From Gammaproteobacteria bacterium (GTDB lineage: Bacteria; Pseudomonadota; Gammaproteobacteria; Pseudomonadales; Azotimanducaceae_A), in NCBI GenBank assembly GCA_012960755.1, contig DUAT01000078.1, positions 186,001-250,000 on the forward strand: a DNA stretch of 64,000 nt, written 5' to 3'. The notes below the pieces were generated by a model. The model saw nothing but the letters and a program-made list of their open reading frames with translations, made no database searches and was not told where the DNA came from. This document shows, piece after piece, positions 1-11,647 of this stretch (its first letter is position 1; every line of letters begins with the position of its first letter). Made by a program: the position numbers and the translations under genes.

Positions 1-801
1 AAAGATTCTGTCGGCACGGCAATCGCAAACCACTACAAACCAACAAGTTCAGGTGGCGATTTACCCGTGACGGCAGAATCCCAGTCTGTTGCCATTGCCG
101 ACAAACTCGACACCCTCACCGGTTTGTTTGGCATCGGTCAACCACCGTCCGGTTCTCGTGATCCATTTGCACTTCGGCGCCAAACCCTTGGAGTCATCAG
201 AATGTGCGTTGAAAACAAACTGCCGCTGAATATACCCGATCTTCTTCTGCGAGCCACGGAGCTGCACAATCAGGGTTTTGACGCGAAAAAAACAGTCGCT
301 GAAGTTAACACCTATCTGCTGGAAAGGTTGGGTTCCTGGTACCAGGATTCCGGTGTGAATGTTGATACCTATAGTGCCGTCCGGCAAAGCAGCGACCCTA
401 TAGCAAATCTTGCGGATGCAGACCTTAGAGTGCGTACCCTGGAAACTTTCAGAACACATCCCCAGGCAGTCCACCTGATTGCAGCCAACAAACGAATTGC
501 CAATATTCTAAAGAAAGTAGATACCGGCGCTTTGGTGGAAGTTTCTGCCGCCCTATTTCAGGAAGAGTCAGAACGTCGCTTGTTCGCAACCCTCGAACAA
601 ACGACTGAACTGATGAACAGGACGTTAAACTACGAAGACAAGTTTCTGGCACTCGCCGGTTTGCAAACAGTTATCGATTCTTACTTTGATGATGTTATGG
701 TAATGTCAAATGACGAAGAACAGAGGAACAACCGATTAGCAACAATTTACCAGGTGCGGACACTGTTCCTTTCCGTTGCTGACTTATCGGTTTTGCAGTA
801 A
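1..801 (+). CDS. glyS: Glycyl-tRNA synthetase beta subunit, 3' part (5' end outside window)
   Basis: The reading frame is open from the first base and ends at TAA 799-801, giving the last 266 residues of the beta chain of the tetrameric (alpha2beta2) glycyl-tRNA synthetase. The beta subunit is needed for tRNA-Gly recognition and charging in the cytoplasm. The visible start reads AIANHY, then VAIADKLDTLTGLFGIG, the conserved core of the family, followed by the helical C-terminal anticodon-binding (DALR-like) part with RIANILKK. It lies 3 bp upstream of gmhB, so the two are probably cotranscribed. The same glyS-gmhB pairing next to gyrB is known in Pseudomonas. Confidence 0.95.
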   Translation, partial: KDSVGTAIANHYKPTSSGGDLPVTAESQSVAIADKLDTLTGLFGIGQPPSGSRDPFALRRQTLGVIRMCVENKLPLNIPDLLLRATELHNQGFDAKKTVAEVNTYLLERLGSWYQDSGVNVDTYSAVRQSSDPIANLADADLRVRTLETFRTHPQAVHLIAANKRIANILKKVDTGALVEVSAALFQEESERRLFATLEQTTELMNRTLNYEDKFLALAGLQTVIDSYFDDVMVMSNDEEQRNNRLATIYQVRTLFLSVADLSVLQ

Positions 802-804
802 ATC

Positions 805-1356
805 ATGAAGGTCGTTATCCTGGATCGAGACGGCGTTATCAACGTCGACTCTCGAGACTATATAAAATCGCCGGATGAATGGAAGCCAATACCCGGTAGT
901 ATCGAAGCAATCTCACTTCTTGCCAACAACGGTATCAAGGTATACGTCGCAACCAACCAGGCTGGCGTAGCAAGAGGTTTATTTTCATCGGCAACCCTGG
1001 ACGCCATGCATCAGAAAATGCACCAACTGGTCCGGGCTGCTGGTGGTGAAATCCAGGGGGTCTTCTACTGTCCTCATCATCCGAAAGACCGCTGCTACTG
1101 CAGGAAACCGAATATCGGATTACTGGTCCAGATAGCTGACGATTTTGGCGAGTCGCTGAGTAATCAACCATTTGTAGGCGATTCAGTCAAAGACATTGAA
1201 GCGGCCAAAAAGATGGGATGTCGGCCCGTGCTGGTAAAAACAGGTAATGGGCAGGATACCCTACAGACTCTTGGCGGTTCGGTCGAGTGCTACGACGACC
1301 TGTTAAGCTTTGCCAGGTCCGCTATCCGCGAACTCGGCTCCAGCAGCCAACCTTGA
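805..1356 (+). CDS. gmhB: D-glycero-beta-D-manno-heptose 1,7-bisphosphate 7-phosphatase
   Basis: This 183-residue HAD-superfamily phosphatase removes the 7-phosphate of heptose bisphosphate during synthesis of ADP-heptose for the LPS inner core. The nucleophile motif DRDGVIN is at residues 7-13. A zinc-binding Cys/His cluster (CPHHPKDRCYC) lies near residues 89-99 and is typical of GmhB rather than of histidinol phosphatase. GDSVKDIEAA near 125-134 is the last HAD motif. The length is near the usual 180-190 residues. It starts 3 bp after the glyS stop and converges on gyrB. Confidence 0.92.
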   Translation: MKVVILDRDGVINVDSRDYIKSPDEWKPIPGSIEAISLLANNGIKVYVATNQAGVARGLFSSATLDAMHQKMHQLVRAAGGEIQGVFYCPHHPKDRCYCRKPNIGLLVQIADDFGESLSNQPFVGDSVKDIEAAKKMGCRPVLVKTGNGQDTLQTLGGSVECYDDLLSFARSAIRELGSSSQP

Positions 1357-1363
1357 TCCGACA

Positions 1364-1386
1364 CCAAATTTCATAGCACTATTTGG
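1364..1386. terminator. Weak hairpin between convergent gmhB and gyrB
   Basis: The arms CCAAAT (1364-1369) and ATTTGG (1381-1386) are perfectly inverted around an 11-nt loop, in the 56-bp gap between two converging genes. No T-tract follows on either strand, so a terminator role is only inferred from the position. Confidence 0.25.
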
Positions 1387-1412
1387 CACCACTTAAGTTC
1401 TCTTGTTAGCCG

Positions 1413-4920
<3,508 letters not shown>

Positions 4921-4929
4921 GGTGGCAAC

Positions 4930-6036
4930 TTAAAGTTTCATAGGCATAATCACGTAAACTGAATCGTCATCTTCTGGCTCTTCCAGTAGCGCACTACTGT
5001 TTGCATCATGCAACGTGAGTCTTACCTTGTCACTTTCCAACACACCGAGTACATCCTGTAGATAAACCACATTAAAACCAACTTCCAGTGAGTCACCTTC
5101 ATAATCAACAGTCACCACCTCTTCGGCTTCTTCCTGTTCCGGGTTATTGGCTGTCAACTGTAATGCGCCTGAAGACAAATTAACGCGAATACCGCGATAT
5201 TTCTCGTTAGACAGTATCGCTGTACGGTTTAACGCCTGACGAAGCTCAAGCCGGTCAGCCAGAACGACTTTATCACCATCATTCGGGATAACACGGTCGT
5301 ATTCCGGAAAACGGCCATCTACCAACTTGGTGGTCAAAGTAAATTCACTGCCTTCTGCACACAAATGATTGGATCCAACGGTAATCTTAACATCTCCACT
5401 GACTTCATTGAGCAAACGCTGGAGCTCCAACACACCCTTACGCGGCACAATGACCTGTTGACTACTATTATCCTCTGACTCGTTCTGCAGCTGGTAACTA
5501 CTCATAGCCAAACGATGTCCATCTGTGGCCACGGTGCGGACACTATCCCCGGACAATTGAATCAACAGGCCATTAAGAAAATACCGGACATCCTGTTGGG
5601 CCATCGCGAAACTGGTACGATCAATAAGGCGCTTAAAGGATTTGCTGTCAACCGACAGAGTCATCTCTGAAGCAGACTGATCGACCGACGGAAAGTCACT
5701 GGCGGGTAACGTCGACAACGCAGACCTGAAGCGACCAGATTGAATTGTGAGACGTTGTTCCTCCAGCCCGAATTCTATCTCCGCGTTTTCGGGCAACTCC
5801 CGGCAAATATCCATTAACTTTCTGGCAGGTACGGTAATATTCCCCGGCTCCGCGCCGTCGAGCGCGATCCGACCGACTAATTTAACCTCAAGGTCGGTAC
5901 CCGTCAATTCGAGTTGTTGATTGCTCACCTGAAACAGGACATTTGAAAGTACCGGCAAGGTTTGACGACGCTCGACAACGCCCGTGACCTGTTGCAGTGG
6001 CCTCAACAAGGTTTCCCGATTTACCGTGAATTTCAT
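4930..6036 (-). CDS. dnaN: DNA polymerase III beta sliding clamp, dnaA-distal copy (canonical-like)
   Basis: This 368-residue clamp forms a ring dimer that tethers polymerases and repair factors to DNA. It keeps family landmarks: TLPVLSN, LTGTDLEV, VPARKL, QQDVRY, ANNPEQEEAEE. It also keeps the hydrophobic peptide-binding pocket as in E. coli: TDGHRLA (E. coli 172-178), FPEYDRV (P242 to V247) and the C-terminus VIMPMKL (E. coli VVMPMRL). It directly follows a second dnaN gene (49-bp gap) and precedes recF by 9 bp. GGAAG lies upstream of the ATG. By pocket conservation this is probably the main replication clamp. Confidence 0.95.
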   Translation of the reverse strand: MKFTVNRETLLRPLQQVTGVVERRQTLPVLSNVLFQVSNQQLELTGTDLEVKLVGRIALDGAEPGNITVPARKLMDICRELPENAEIEFGLEEQRLTIQSGRFRSALSTLPASDFPSVDQSASEMTLSVDSKSFKRLIDRTSFAMAQQDVRYFLNGLLIQLSGDSVRTVATDGHRLAMSSYQLQNESEDNSSQQVIVPRKGVLELQRLLNEVSGDVKITVGSNHLCAEGSEFTLTTKLVDGRFPEYDRVIPNDGDKVVLADRLELRQALNRTAILSNEKYRGIRVNLSSGALQLTANNPEQEEAEEVVTVDYEGDSLEVGFNVVYLQDVLGVLESDKVRLTLHDANSSALLEEPEDDDSVYVIMPMKL

Positions 6037-6085
6037 TGTACTTCCAAGTTTGTTAGCACTTACTTACCCATCGATCCATGCTATA

Positions 6086-7192
6086 TCATAGCATCATTGG
6101 GCTCACGACAAAACGCGACATGCTATCTTCTGGGTCTGTTATCAGTGCAGCGCTATTCGAATCGCTTAACGTCATAACGACCTTTTCTCCCTGGAGCGTC
6201 GAGAGTACATCAATCAAGTAACTTACATTAAATCCGATTTCCAGATCATCACCATCGTAATCGACTGTAACCGTTTCTTCTGCCTCCTCCTGCTGCGGAT
6301 TATTGGCATTTAGCTGGAGCTTATCCTTCGACAAAAGCAATTTTACATTTCTGTACATTTCATTTGACAATATTGCTATTCGGCTCAGTGCTTCCCGCAC
6401 TTCCCGCCGATCAATCCGCACCAGCTTACTACCACCTTCCGGGATGGCACGATGGTAATCCGGGTATGTACCGTCAATTAACTTGGTCGTTAAGCTCGCG
6501 CCTCCACTAGACACCTTCAAGTGGTTGCTGGACGCCATTAACTGTACATCGCTTTGCCCGGCATCTTTAATCACTCGCGCGAGCTCAATGACACCTTTTC
6601 TGGGTATGATAAATTGGCTCTTGCCATCCATACCGGCACCGGCGTCAAATTCACTGGTCGCGAGTCGCTGTCCATTAGTTGCGACCGTACGAACCGTATT
6701 CCCGTCAATTTCCAGTAACATACCGTTAAAAAAATACCGTACATCCTGCTGTGCCATCGCAAAGCTGGTTTTGTCCAGAAGACCAGTGAGCTCATCTCCC
6801 CCGATAGTCAGGCTAACCGCAGCATCTTCCATCTCACTACGGGGGAAATCTACTGCAGGTAACGTCGCCAGGTGAGATTTAAATCGCCCGCTCTGGATAC
6901 TGACTCGATTCTCTTCCAGAGCAAACTTAACTTCGGCACCCGGGGGCAAGCTACGGCATATATCAACGAGCTTACGCGCCGGTATAGTGACCTCTCCTGC
7001 CGCCATGTCAGTAATAGCCTCTGTAATAGCCGACAGCTCTACCTCCTGATCCGTCCCTGTCAGGGTTAATTGGCCAGTTTCGACTGAACACAACAGATTT
7101 GAAAGTACCGGTAGTGTTTGTCGCCTTTCCACAACACTGGAAACCAGTTGCAGGGGCTCGAGTAGATCCTCTCGGTTAATCGAAAACTTCAT
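6086..7192 (-). CDS. dnaN: DNA polymerase III beta sliding clamp paralogue, dnaA-proximal copy (divergent pocket)
   Basis: This is a second full-length (368 aa) beta clamp next to dnaA (37-bp gap, AGAGGATG upstream of the ATG). By eye about half of its residues equal those of the neighbouring copy, so it is an old paralogue and not an assembly duplicate. The fold landmarks are intact (TLPVLSN, IPARKL, AMAQQDVRYF, ANNPQQEEAEE). In the protein-binding pocket it reads TNGQRLA instead of TDGHRLA, YPDYHRA instead of FPxYxRV, and ends VVSPMML instead of MPM(R/K)L. In E. coli numbering this means H175 to Q, V247 to A, M362 to S and R365 to M. Partner specificity may therefore differ. Confidence 0.93.
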   Translation of the reverse strand: MKFSINREDLLEPLQLVSSVVERRQTLPVLSNLLCSVETGQLTLTGTDQEVELSAITEAITDMAAGEVTIPARKLVDICRSLPPGAEVKFALEENRVSIQSGRFKSHLATLPAVDFPRSEMEDAAVSLTIGGDELTGLLDKTSFAMAQQDVRYFFNGMLLEIDGNTVRTVATNGQRLATSEFDAGAGMDGKSQFIIPRKGVIELARVIKDAGQSDVQLMASSNHLKVSSGGASLTTKLIDGTYPDYHRAIPEGGSKLVRIDRREVREALSRIAILSNEMYRNVKLLLSKDKLQLNANNPQQEEAEETVTVDYDGDDLEIGFNVSYLIDVLSTLQGEKVVMTLSDSNSAALITDPEDSMSRFVVSPMML

Positions 7193-7229
7193 TCAAACAT
7201 CCTCTGGAGCACCTTCCACCGCATCGACG

Positions 7230-8555
7230 CTAGGAAGTCAAAATACGTATTAAGTTGTTATAATCCTCTCGAATATCACGATCACTTTCACGCAGTTCCT
7301 CTATCTTTCTGCAGGCATGCAATACGGTCGTATGGTCTCTGCCTCCAAAAGCATCGCCTATTTCGGGCAAACTGTGATTCGTTAACTCCTTTGCCAATGC
7401 CATAGCTACCTGCCTGGGTCTGGCTACTGAACGTGTCCTGCGTTTGGAATGCATATCCGCTAGCTTGATCTTGTAGTAGTCGGCGGCTGTTCTCTGGATA
7501 TTCTCTATGCCTACCTGCCTGTCCTGAATCGCCAACAGGTCCTTCAGCGCATCTTTCACCTGGTTCAGGCTAATTGCACGACCCGTGAATTCTGCGTTGG
7601 CGATGACTCGCTTCAATGCGCCTTCCAGCTCCCTGACGTTGGAACGAATTTTTTCTGCGATAAAGAATGCCACTTCATGGGACACGGTCGCACCATCGAG
7701 CTCGGCCTTTTTTAACAATATTGCAACCCTGGTTTCTAACTCCGGTGGCTCGATGGGCGCAGTCATACCCCAGACAAAGCGACTCTTTAATCGCTCCTCA
7801 AGACCTTTAATTTCTTTTGGGTAGCGATCACAGGTAAGTACTATCTGACTGCCGTTCTCCTGTAACCTATTGAAAACGTAGAAAAATTCCTCCTGAGACT
7901 TCACTCCTTTTGCCAGGAACTGAATATCATCCATTAAAAGAACGTCGACGCTTCGATAATATTGGGTGAAATCACTCATCGCCCCTCGCTCAATCGCCCT
8001 GACCATGTCTTCCATAAAACGCTGGGAATACATGTAAGCCACCTTGATCTGCGGATGCCGGTCAAGGATTTCATTACCTACTGCGTGCATGAGATGGGTT
8101 TTCCCAAGTCCCACCCCCCCGTACAACAGCAGGCACTTGGAAGATTTACCCACATTGTCGCAGACCTGGAGCGCGGCGGCCCTGGCGAACTCATTCGAAC
8201 TACCCTCGACGAAGGTACTAAAGGTGAATTCCCTGTTCAGGTCCAACAGCGGATAGAAATTACCGCTATCCAGTGACGACGCATTATTTGAACGAGACTT
8301 CCCCTTCATGATCGGGCCACGGGATGAACCAATTTTCAGGCTGACGTTAGTTAAACCATTGGCATAAGCCAGTTCCCGAATCCGGGACATAAACAAGTCA
8401 TTCACCTGATCGCGAATATATTTATTGGGCGCAAGTAACTTGACTTCTTTTAACGACGATTCAGCCTGCAGTGGGCGAATCCAGGTACTAAATTGCTGTG
8501 AAGATAATTCATCTTCTAGACTCGAGAGACATTTCTGCCATACGTTTGCGCCCAC
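7230..8555 (-). CDS. dnaA: Chromosomal replication initiator DnaA
   Basis: This 441-residue AAA+ initiator binds DnaA boxes at oriC, melts the origin and loads DnaB. Domain I starts [13 protein letters not shown]. The AAA+ core has Walker [14 protein letters not shown] and Walker [11 protein letters not shown]. Domain IV has the DnaA signature [15 protein letters not shown]. Translation appears to start at GTG (8555), as in E. coli; the family's N-terminal pattern fits this start. It is the first gene of the minus-strand operon dnaA-dnaN-dnaN-recF-gyrB and borders the origin region. Confidence 0.97.
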   Translation of the reverse strand: MGANVWQKCLSSLEDELSSQQFSTWIRPLQAESSLKEVKLLAPNKYIRDQVNDLFMSRIRELAYANGLTNVSLKIGSSRGPIMKGKSRSNNASSLDSGNFYPLLDLNREFTFSTFVEGSSNEFARAAALQVCDNVGKSSKCLLLYGGVGLGKTHLMHAVGNEILDRHPQIKVAYMYSQRFMEDMVRAIERGAMSDFTQYYRSVDVLLMDDIQFLAKGVKSQEEFFYVFNRLQENGSQIVLTCDRYPKEIKGLEERLKSRFVWGMTAPIEPPELETRVAILLKKAELDGATVSHEVAFFIAEKIRSNVRELEGALKRVIANAEFTGRAISLNQVKDALKDLLAIQDRQVGIENIQRTAADYYKIKLADMHSKRRTRSVARPRQVAMALAKELTNHSLPEIGDAFGGRDHTTVLHACRKIEELRESDRDIREDYNNLIRILTS

Positions 8556-9149
8556 AGGACCTCCGTAGGATGCGGTAATAGATAACTTGAGTAGATTTCG
8601 ACTTTACTGGTTTGTTATTTTTTTCGGATTCGGGTACCAATCATCCAACAACGCCCGTATCCTTGACTGGAATAGTAACCCCATTTAGGCCGTCAAGCCA
8701 ACTCCCTGTGACAAATTATCGTAATTAAAATCACTTGTTTTTCAATGGTTTATCGTAATAACCAGTCAATAAGGTCTGATTAACTTGTGGGTAACTTGTT
8801 GATAAAACTCGAAGGTGTCCGCAGCCAGTTACGATACTGTATAAGTAGTGCTTTTTTACCCAGGCTATACACAACTTTCAAACAGCTCCGAAGGTTCATA
8901 AACACCGGTTTAGACAGACGCTAAGGTATTGATACCAAGGGGAATTTTGCATTAACTAACAAGATAGGTGACTATAATAATAAATAATAATAACAAGTTC
9001 TTTTATATAATACATTTCTATTAAACAGGCTCCAATACGCGGGCGGCCCCTTTTCTGATGAAATTAATTGTCTTTCAAATTGACTGTCTAGACCATCTTT
9101 ATTAGAATCCCCGCTCTTTTTAGCCCCACCGCATATCGGTACATTCAAC
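8556..9149. other. Putative chromosomal origin region (oriC) between dnaA and rpmH
   Basis: The 594-bp non-coding region separates the divergent dnaA and rpmH genes, the usual place of oriC in Pseudomonas-type chromosomes. One-mismatch DnaA-box candidates are TGTGGGTAA (8786-8794), TGTTGATAA (8797-8805) and CTATACACA (8865-8873). A strongly AT-rich tract at about 8970-9025 could be the unwinding element. TTATCGTAAT occurs twice (8716-8725 and 8750-8759). No perfect TTATCCACA box was seen, so the exact functional core is uncertain. A promoter for rpmH lies at the right end. Confidence 0.75.
9080..9108 (+). promoter_or_regulatory. Sigma-70 type promoter for rpmH-rnpA
   Basis: The -35 box TTGACT (9080-9085) and -10 box TAGAAT (9103-9108) are separated by 17 bp and end 41 bp before the rpmH ATG. 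Both hexamers are one base from consensus. It would drive rpmH and the genes behind it. Confidence 0.65.
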
Positions 9150-9284
9150 ATGAAAAGAACATTTCAACCCAGTGTAATCAAACGCAAGCGAGCCCACGGT
9201 TTTCGCGCTCGCATGGCAACGAAAAATGGTCGATTGGTCTTGAAGAGACGTCGCGCTAAGGGCCGTAAGGTACTGTCTGCTTAA
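9150..9284 (+). CDS. rpmH: 50S ribosomal protein L34
   Basis: This 44-residue, very basic ribosomal protein starts [18 protein letters not shown] and ends KGRKVLSA. It is nearly identical in pattern to other bacterial L34 proteins (44-46 aa). It is the first gene to the right of oriC and is followed by rnpA, the usual rpmH-rnpA pairing. Confidence 0.98.
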   Translation: MKRTFQPSVIKRKRAHGFRARMATKNGRLVLKRRRAKGRKVLSA

Positions 9285-9306
9285 ACAACATCGCCCACCT
9301 CCTGGT

Positions 9307-9678
9307 ATGGCCCACCAGGGATTTTCTTCCAGTCGCCGAATTCTACATTCAAAAGAGTTTGATGCTGTTTTTAAAGATTCGCGGTATCGTGTCAGTTCTG
9401 CAGAATTCTTGATTCTGGCCATAGAAAGCAGATTCCCCACGAGTAGAATTGGCATGGTTGTCGGTAAAAAAAACACTCCCCACGCTGTAGATCGCAATCA
9501 TATAAAACGTCGAATCAGAGAGTCGTTTCGAACCTCATTCAATGTTGACGTTTGCGTGGATATTGTCATTGTCTCCCGCTCTGGTGTGAATCGCGTTCAA
9601 GGCGCTGAGTTAACGCGAGTGTTGACAGTGCTTTGGGCTAAACTTGGGAAGAAAATTTTGGCGACTGCACATGTTTAA
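9307..9678 (+). CDS. rnpA: Ribonuclease P protein component
   Basis: This 123-residue basic protein binds the RNase P RNA and helps remove the 5' leader of pre-tRNAs. The family signature [13 protein letters not shown] is present in the middle, and the N-terminus has the usual [13 protein letters not shown] stretch. It lies 22 bp behind rpmH. Its last codons overlap the start of yidD. Confidence 0.95.
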   Translation: MAHQGFSSSRRILHSKEFDAVFKDSRYRVSSAEFLILAIESRFPTSRIGMVVGKKNTPHAVDRNHIKRRIRESFRTSFNVDVCVDIVIVSRSGVNRVQGAELTRVLTVLWAKLGKKILATAHV

Positions 9679-9904
9679 ACGGCTTGTTCTGCTATTTATC
9701 CGTACCTATCAACTGTCTTTCAGTGTGCTCATGGGTCCTCGCTGCAGGTTCTATCCAAGCTGTTCGGAGTACGCCAAAGAAGCCATTGAGGTTCACGGCG
9801 TCGCTAAAGGCGTAGTACTTGCGACAGCGCGAATATGTAAATGCCATCCCTTTCATCCTGGCGGTGTAGACCCTGTTCCAGCTAACGAACAAATCAAGGT
9901 GTAA
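9671..9904 (+). CDS. yidD: Membrane protein insertion efficiency factor YidD
   Basis: This small protein of 77 residues is known to help YidC-dependent insertion of inner-membrane proteins. It has an amphipathic N-terminus ([18 protein letters not shown]), [17 protein letters not shown] with the conserved cysteines, and [15 protein letters not shown] at the end. The ATG at 9671 is preferred to an in-frame start 27 bp upstream because the family begins directly before the amphipathic helix. It overlaps the rnpA stop by 8 bp and precedes yidC by 6 bp. Confidence 0.93.
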   Translation: MFKRLVLLFIRTYQLSFSVLMGPRCRFYPSCSEYAKEAIEVHGVAKGVVLATARICKCHPFHPGGVDPVPANEQIKV

Positions 9905-9910
9905 CTTGCC

Positions 9911-11611
9911 ATGGACTATCAACGTATTATTATACTGTTAGGCCTTGCGGTTACTTCCTATCTGCTCATTCTCGCTTGGAATGAAGACTACAAACAAGGC
10001 GCTTTGAAGGAGTCGGTTTCTGAACAGGTTAGTCAATCTGATCCTGGAAGCTCTGCAGGGATTGATGAAATCGATTTAAACCTTGTTTCGGATGAACCGG
10101 GACCTGACATTGTACCGACAATTGATCCTGCAGAAACTTCTGAGATGGTTTCGGTGCCTGTCATCCAATCCGTGTCAGACCCCAATAACATTATCACTGT
10201 TTCAACTGATGTTTTCGAAATTCAGATAAGCAAGCTGGGAGGGGACATTGTTCAGGGGGCGTTGCCGAAATTTCCGGCGAGCCTGGAGTCGCTCGACATC
10301 CCGTTTCTTTTAGTGGACCCTGCAAACACCTATACCGCTCAGAGCGGATTAATTGGTAAAAATGGTACCGATACTTCCAGTGGTCGGCCTGTTTTTGTCA
10401 GTCAGAAGAGCCACTACGAGATGGGTGAAAGTGATGAACTCATCCTGGACCTGACCCTTCCTGAGGAAAACGGTGTAAGAATAACCAAACGCTATATTTT
10501 TAAGCGTTCCGATTACCTGATAACCCTTGAATATATTATCAACAACCAATCGTCGGAGATCTGGCAGGCTTCCCTGTTTGCTCAGATAAAACGAGACAGT
10601 GGTGATCCGGTGATGTCTGATACCTCGGGAATGGGTATGCAACCTTTCACTGGCGGCGCAACCTTCAATAGTGATTCACCTTATACAAAACTGGCTTTTG
10701 ATGATATCGAAGAGGAATCATACAAAGCGAAAGTCGAAGGTGGGTATATGGCGATGGTTCAACATTACTTTGTCACTGCCTGGGTGCCGATGGACCAACA
10801 AACTTACACCTACCAGGCACGCAAACTTCGAAACCAGGATGTTTATCTGTATGGTTTCACCGGACCGGCCTGGCAGGTTAAAGCCGGTCAGTTAGATAGC
10901 CTTACCGCCGGGTTCTACATGGGCCCAAAGGACCAGTATCGGCTCGAAGAAATATCCCCAGGACTAAACCTGACGGTTGATTACGGATTTCTCTGGTGGC
11001 TGGCCCAACCTTTGTTTGATCTTCTGACGTTTATACACACGTATGTAAACAACTGGGGTCTGTCCATCATCCTGCTTACCATTATTGTCAAGTCCCTGCT
11101 CTACCCTTTGTCTGCGGCAAGTTTTAAGTCCATGGCAAAAATGCGCAAGCTGCAGCCTGAAATGGCTCGCCTGAAAGATCGATATGGAGATGACAAGCAA
11201 CAATTTTCACAGGCAATGATGGATCTGTACAAAAAGGAAGGGGCAAATCCGTTAGGTGGGTGTTTACCAATGCTGCTGCAAATGCCTGTATTTCTAGCGT
11301 TATATTGGTCACTAATGGAAAGTGTCGAGCTAAGACAAGCACCCTTTATTTTATGGATTCATGATTTGTCGGCGATGGATCCCTATTTCGTTTTGCCGAT
11401 ACTCATGGGCCTCTCCATGTTTGCCACTCAAATGATGCAACCAGAACCTCCTGATCCTGTGCAGGCAAAAGTGTTCAAGATGATGCCCATCATGTTCACT
11501 TTCTTTTTTCTATGGTTCCCCTCTGGGCTGGTGCTGTATTGGCTGATAAACAATTTGTTGTCGATCTTGCAGCAATGGTACGTGACCCGGCAGCTAGATA
11601 AGAAGACTTGA
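9911..11611 (+). CDS. yidC: Membrane protein insertase YidC
   Basis: This 566-residue inner-membrane insertase works alone or with SecYEG. It has one N-terminal membrane anchor (residues about 5-22), a large periplasmic beta domain (about 60-345), and the conserved five-helix core with IILLTIIVKSLLYPLS and the GGCLPMLLQMPVFLALYW region. The length is close to E. coli YidC (548). Its TGA stop (11609-11611) is in the same frame as the following mnmE gene, only 12 codons away from that gene's likely start. Confidence 0.96.
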   Translation: MDYQRIIILLGLAVTSYLLILAWNEDYKQGALKESVSEQVSQSDPGSSAGIDEIDLNLVSDEPGPDIVPTIDPAETSEMVSVPVIQSVSDPNNIITVSTDVFEIQISKLGGDIVQGALPKFPASLESLDIPFLLVDPANTYTAQSGLIGKNGTDTSSGRPVFVSQKSHYEMGESDELILDLTLPEENGVRITKRYIFKRSDYLITLEYIINNQSSEIWQASLFAQIKRDSGDPVMSDTSGMGMQPFTGGATFNSDSPYTKLAFDDIEEESYKAKVEGGYMAMVQHYFVTAWVPMDQQTYTYQARKLRNQDVYLYGFTGPAWQVKAGQLDSLTAGFYMGPKDQYRLEEISPGLNLTVDYGFLWWLAQPLFDLLTFIHTYVNNWGLSIILLTIIVKSLLYPLSAASFKSMAKMRKLQPEMARLKDRYGDDKQQFSQAMMDLYKKEGANPLGGCLPMLLQMPVFLALYWSLMESVELRQAPFILWIHDLSAMDPYFVLPILMGLSMFATQMMQPEPPDPVQAKVFKMMPIMFTFFFLWFPSGLVLYWLINNLLSILQQWYVTRQLDKKT

Positions 11612-11647
11612 TCAACAGATTACCCGGTAGCTTCGGGAGAAGCGGAA

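Noticed and set aside
61..474. Open frame on the minus strand inside glyS
   Set aside because: It is fully covered by the clear glyS reading frame on the other strand. The same reason removes the other antisense frames over gyrB, rpoZ, mutM and similar genes.
4930..7192. The dnaN pair as an assembly duplication
   Set aside because: The two copies differ at about half of their residues and have different intergenic sequences, which an assembly artefact cannot give.
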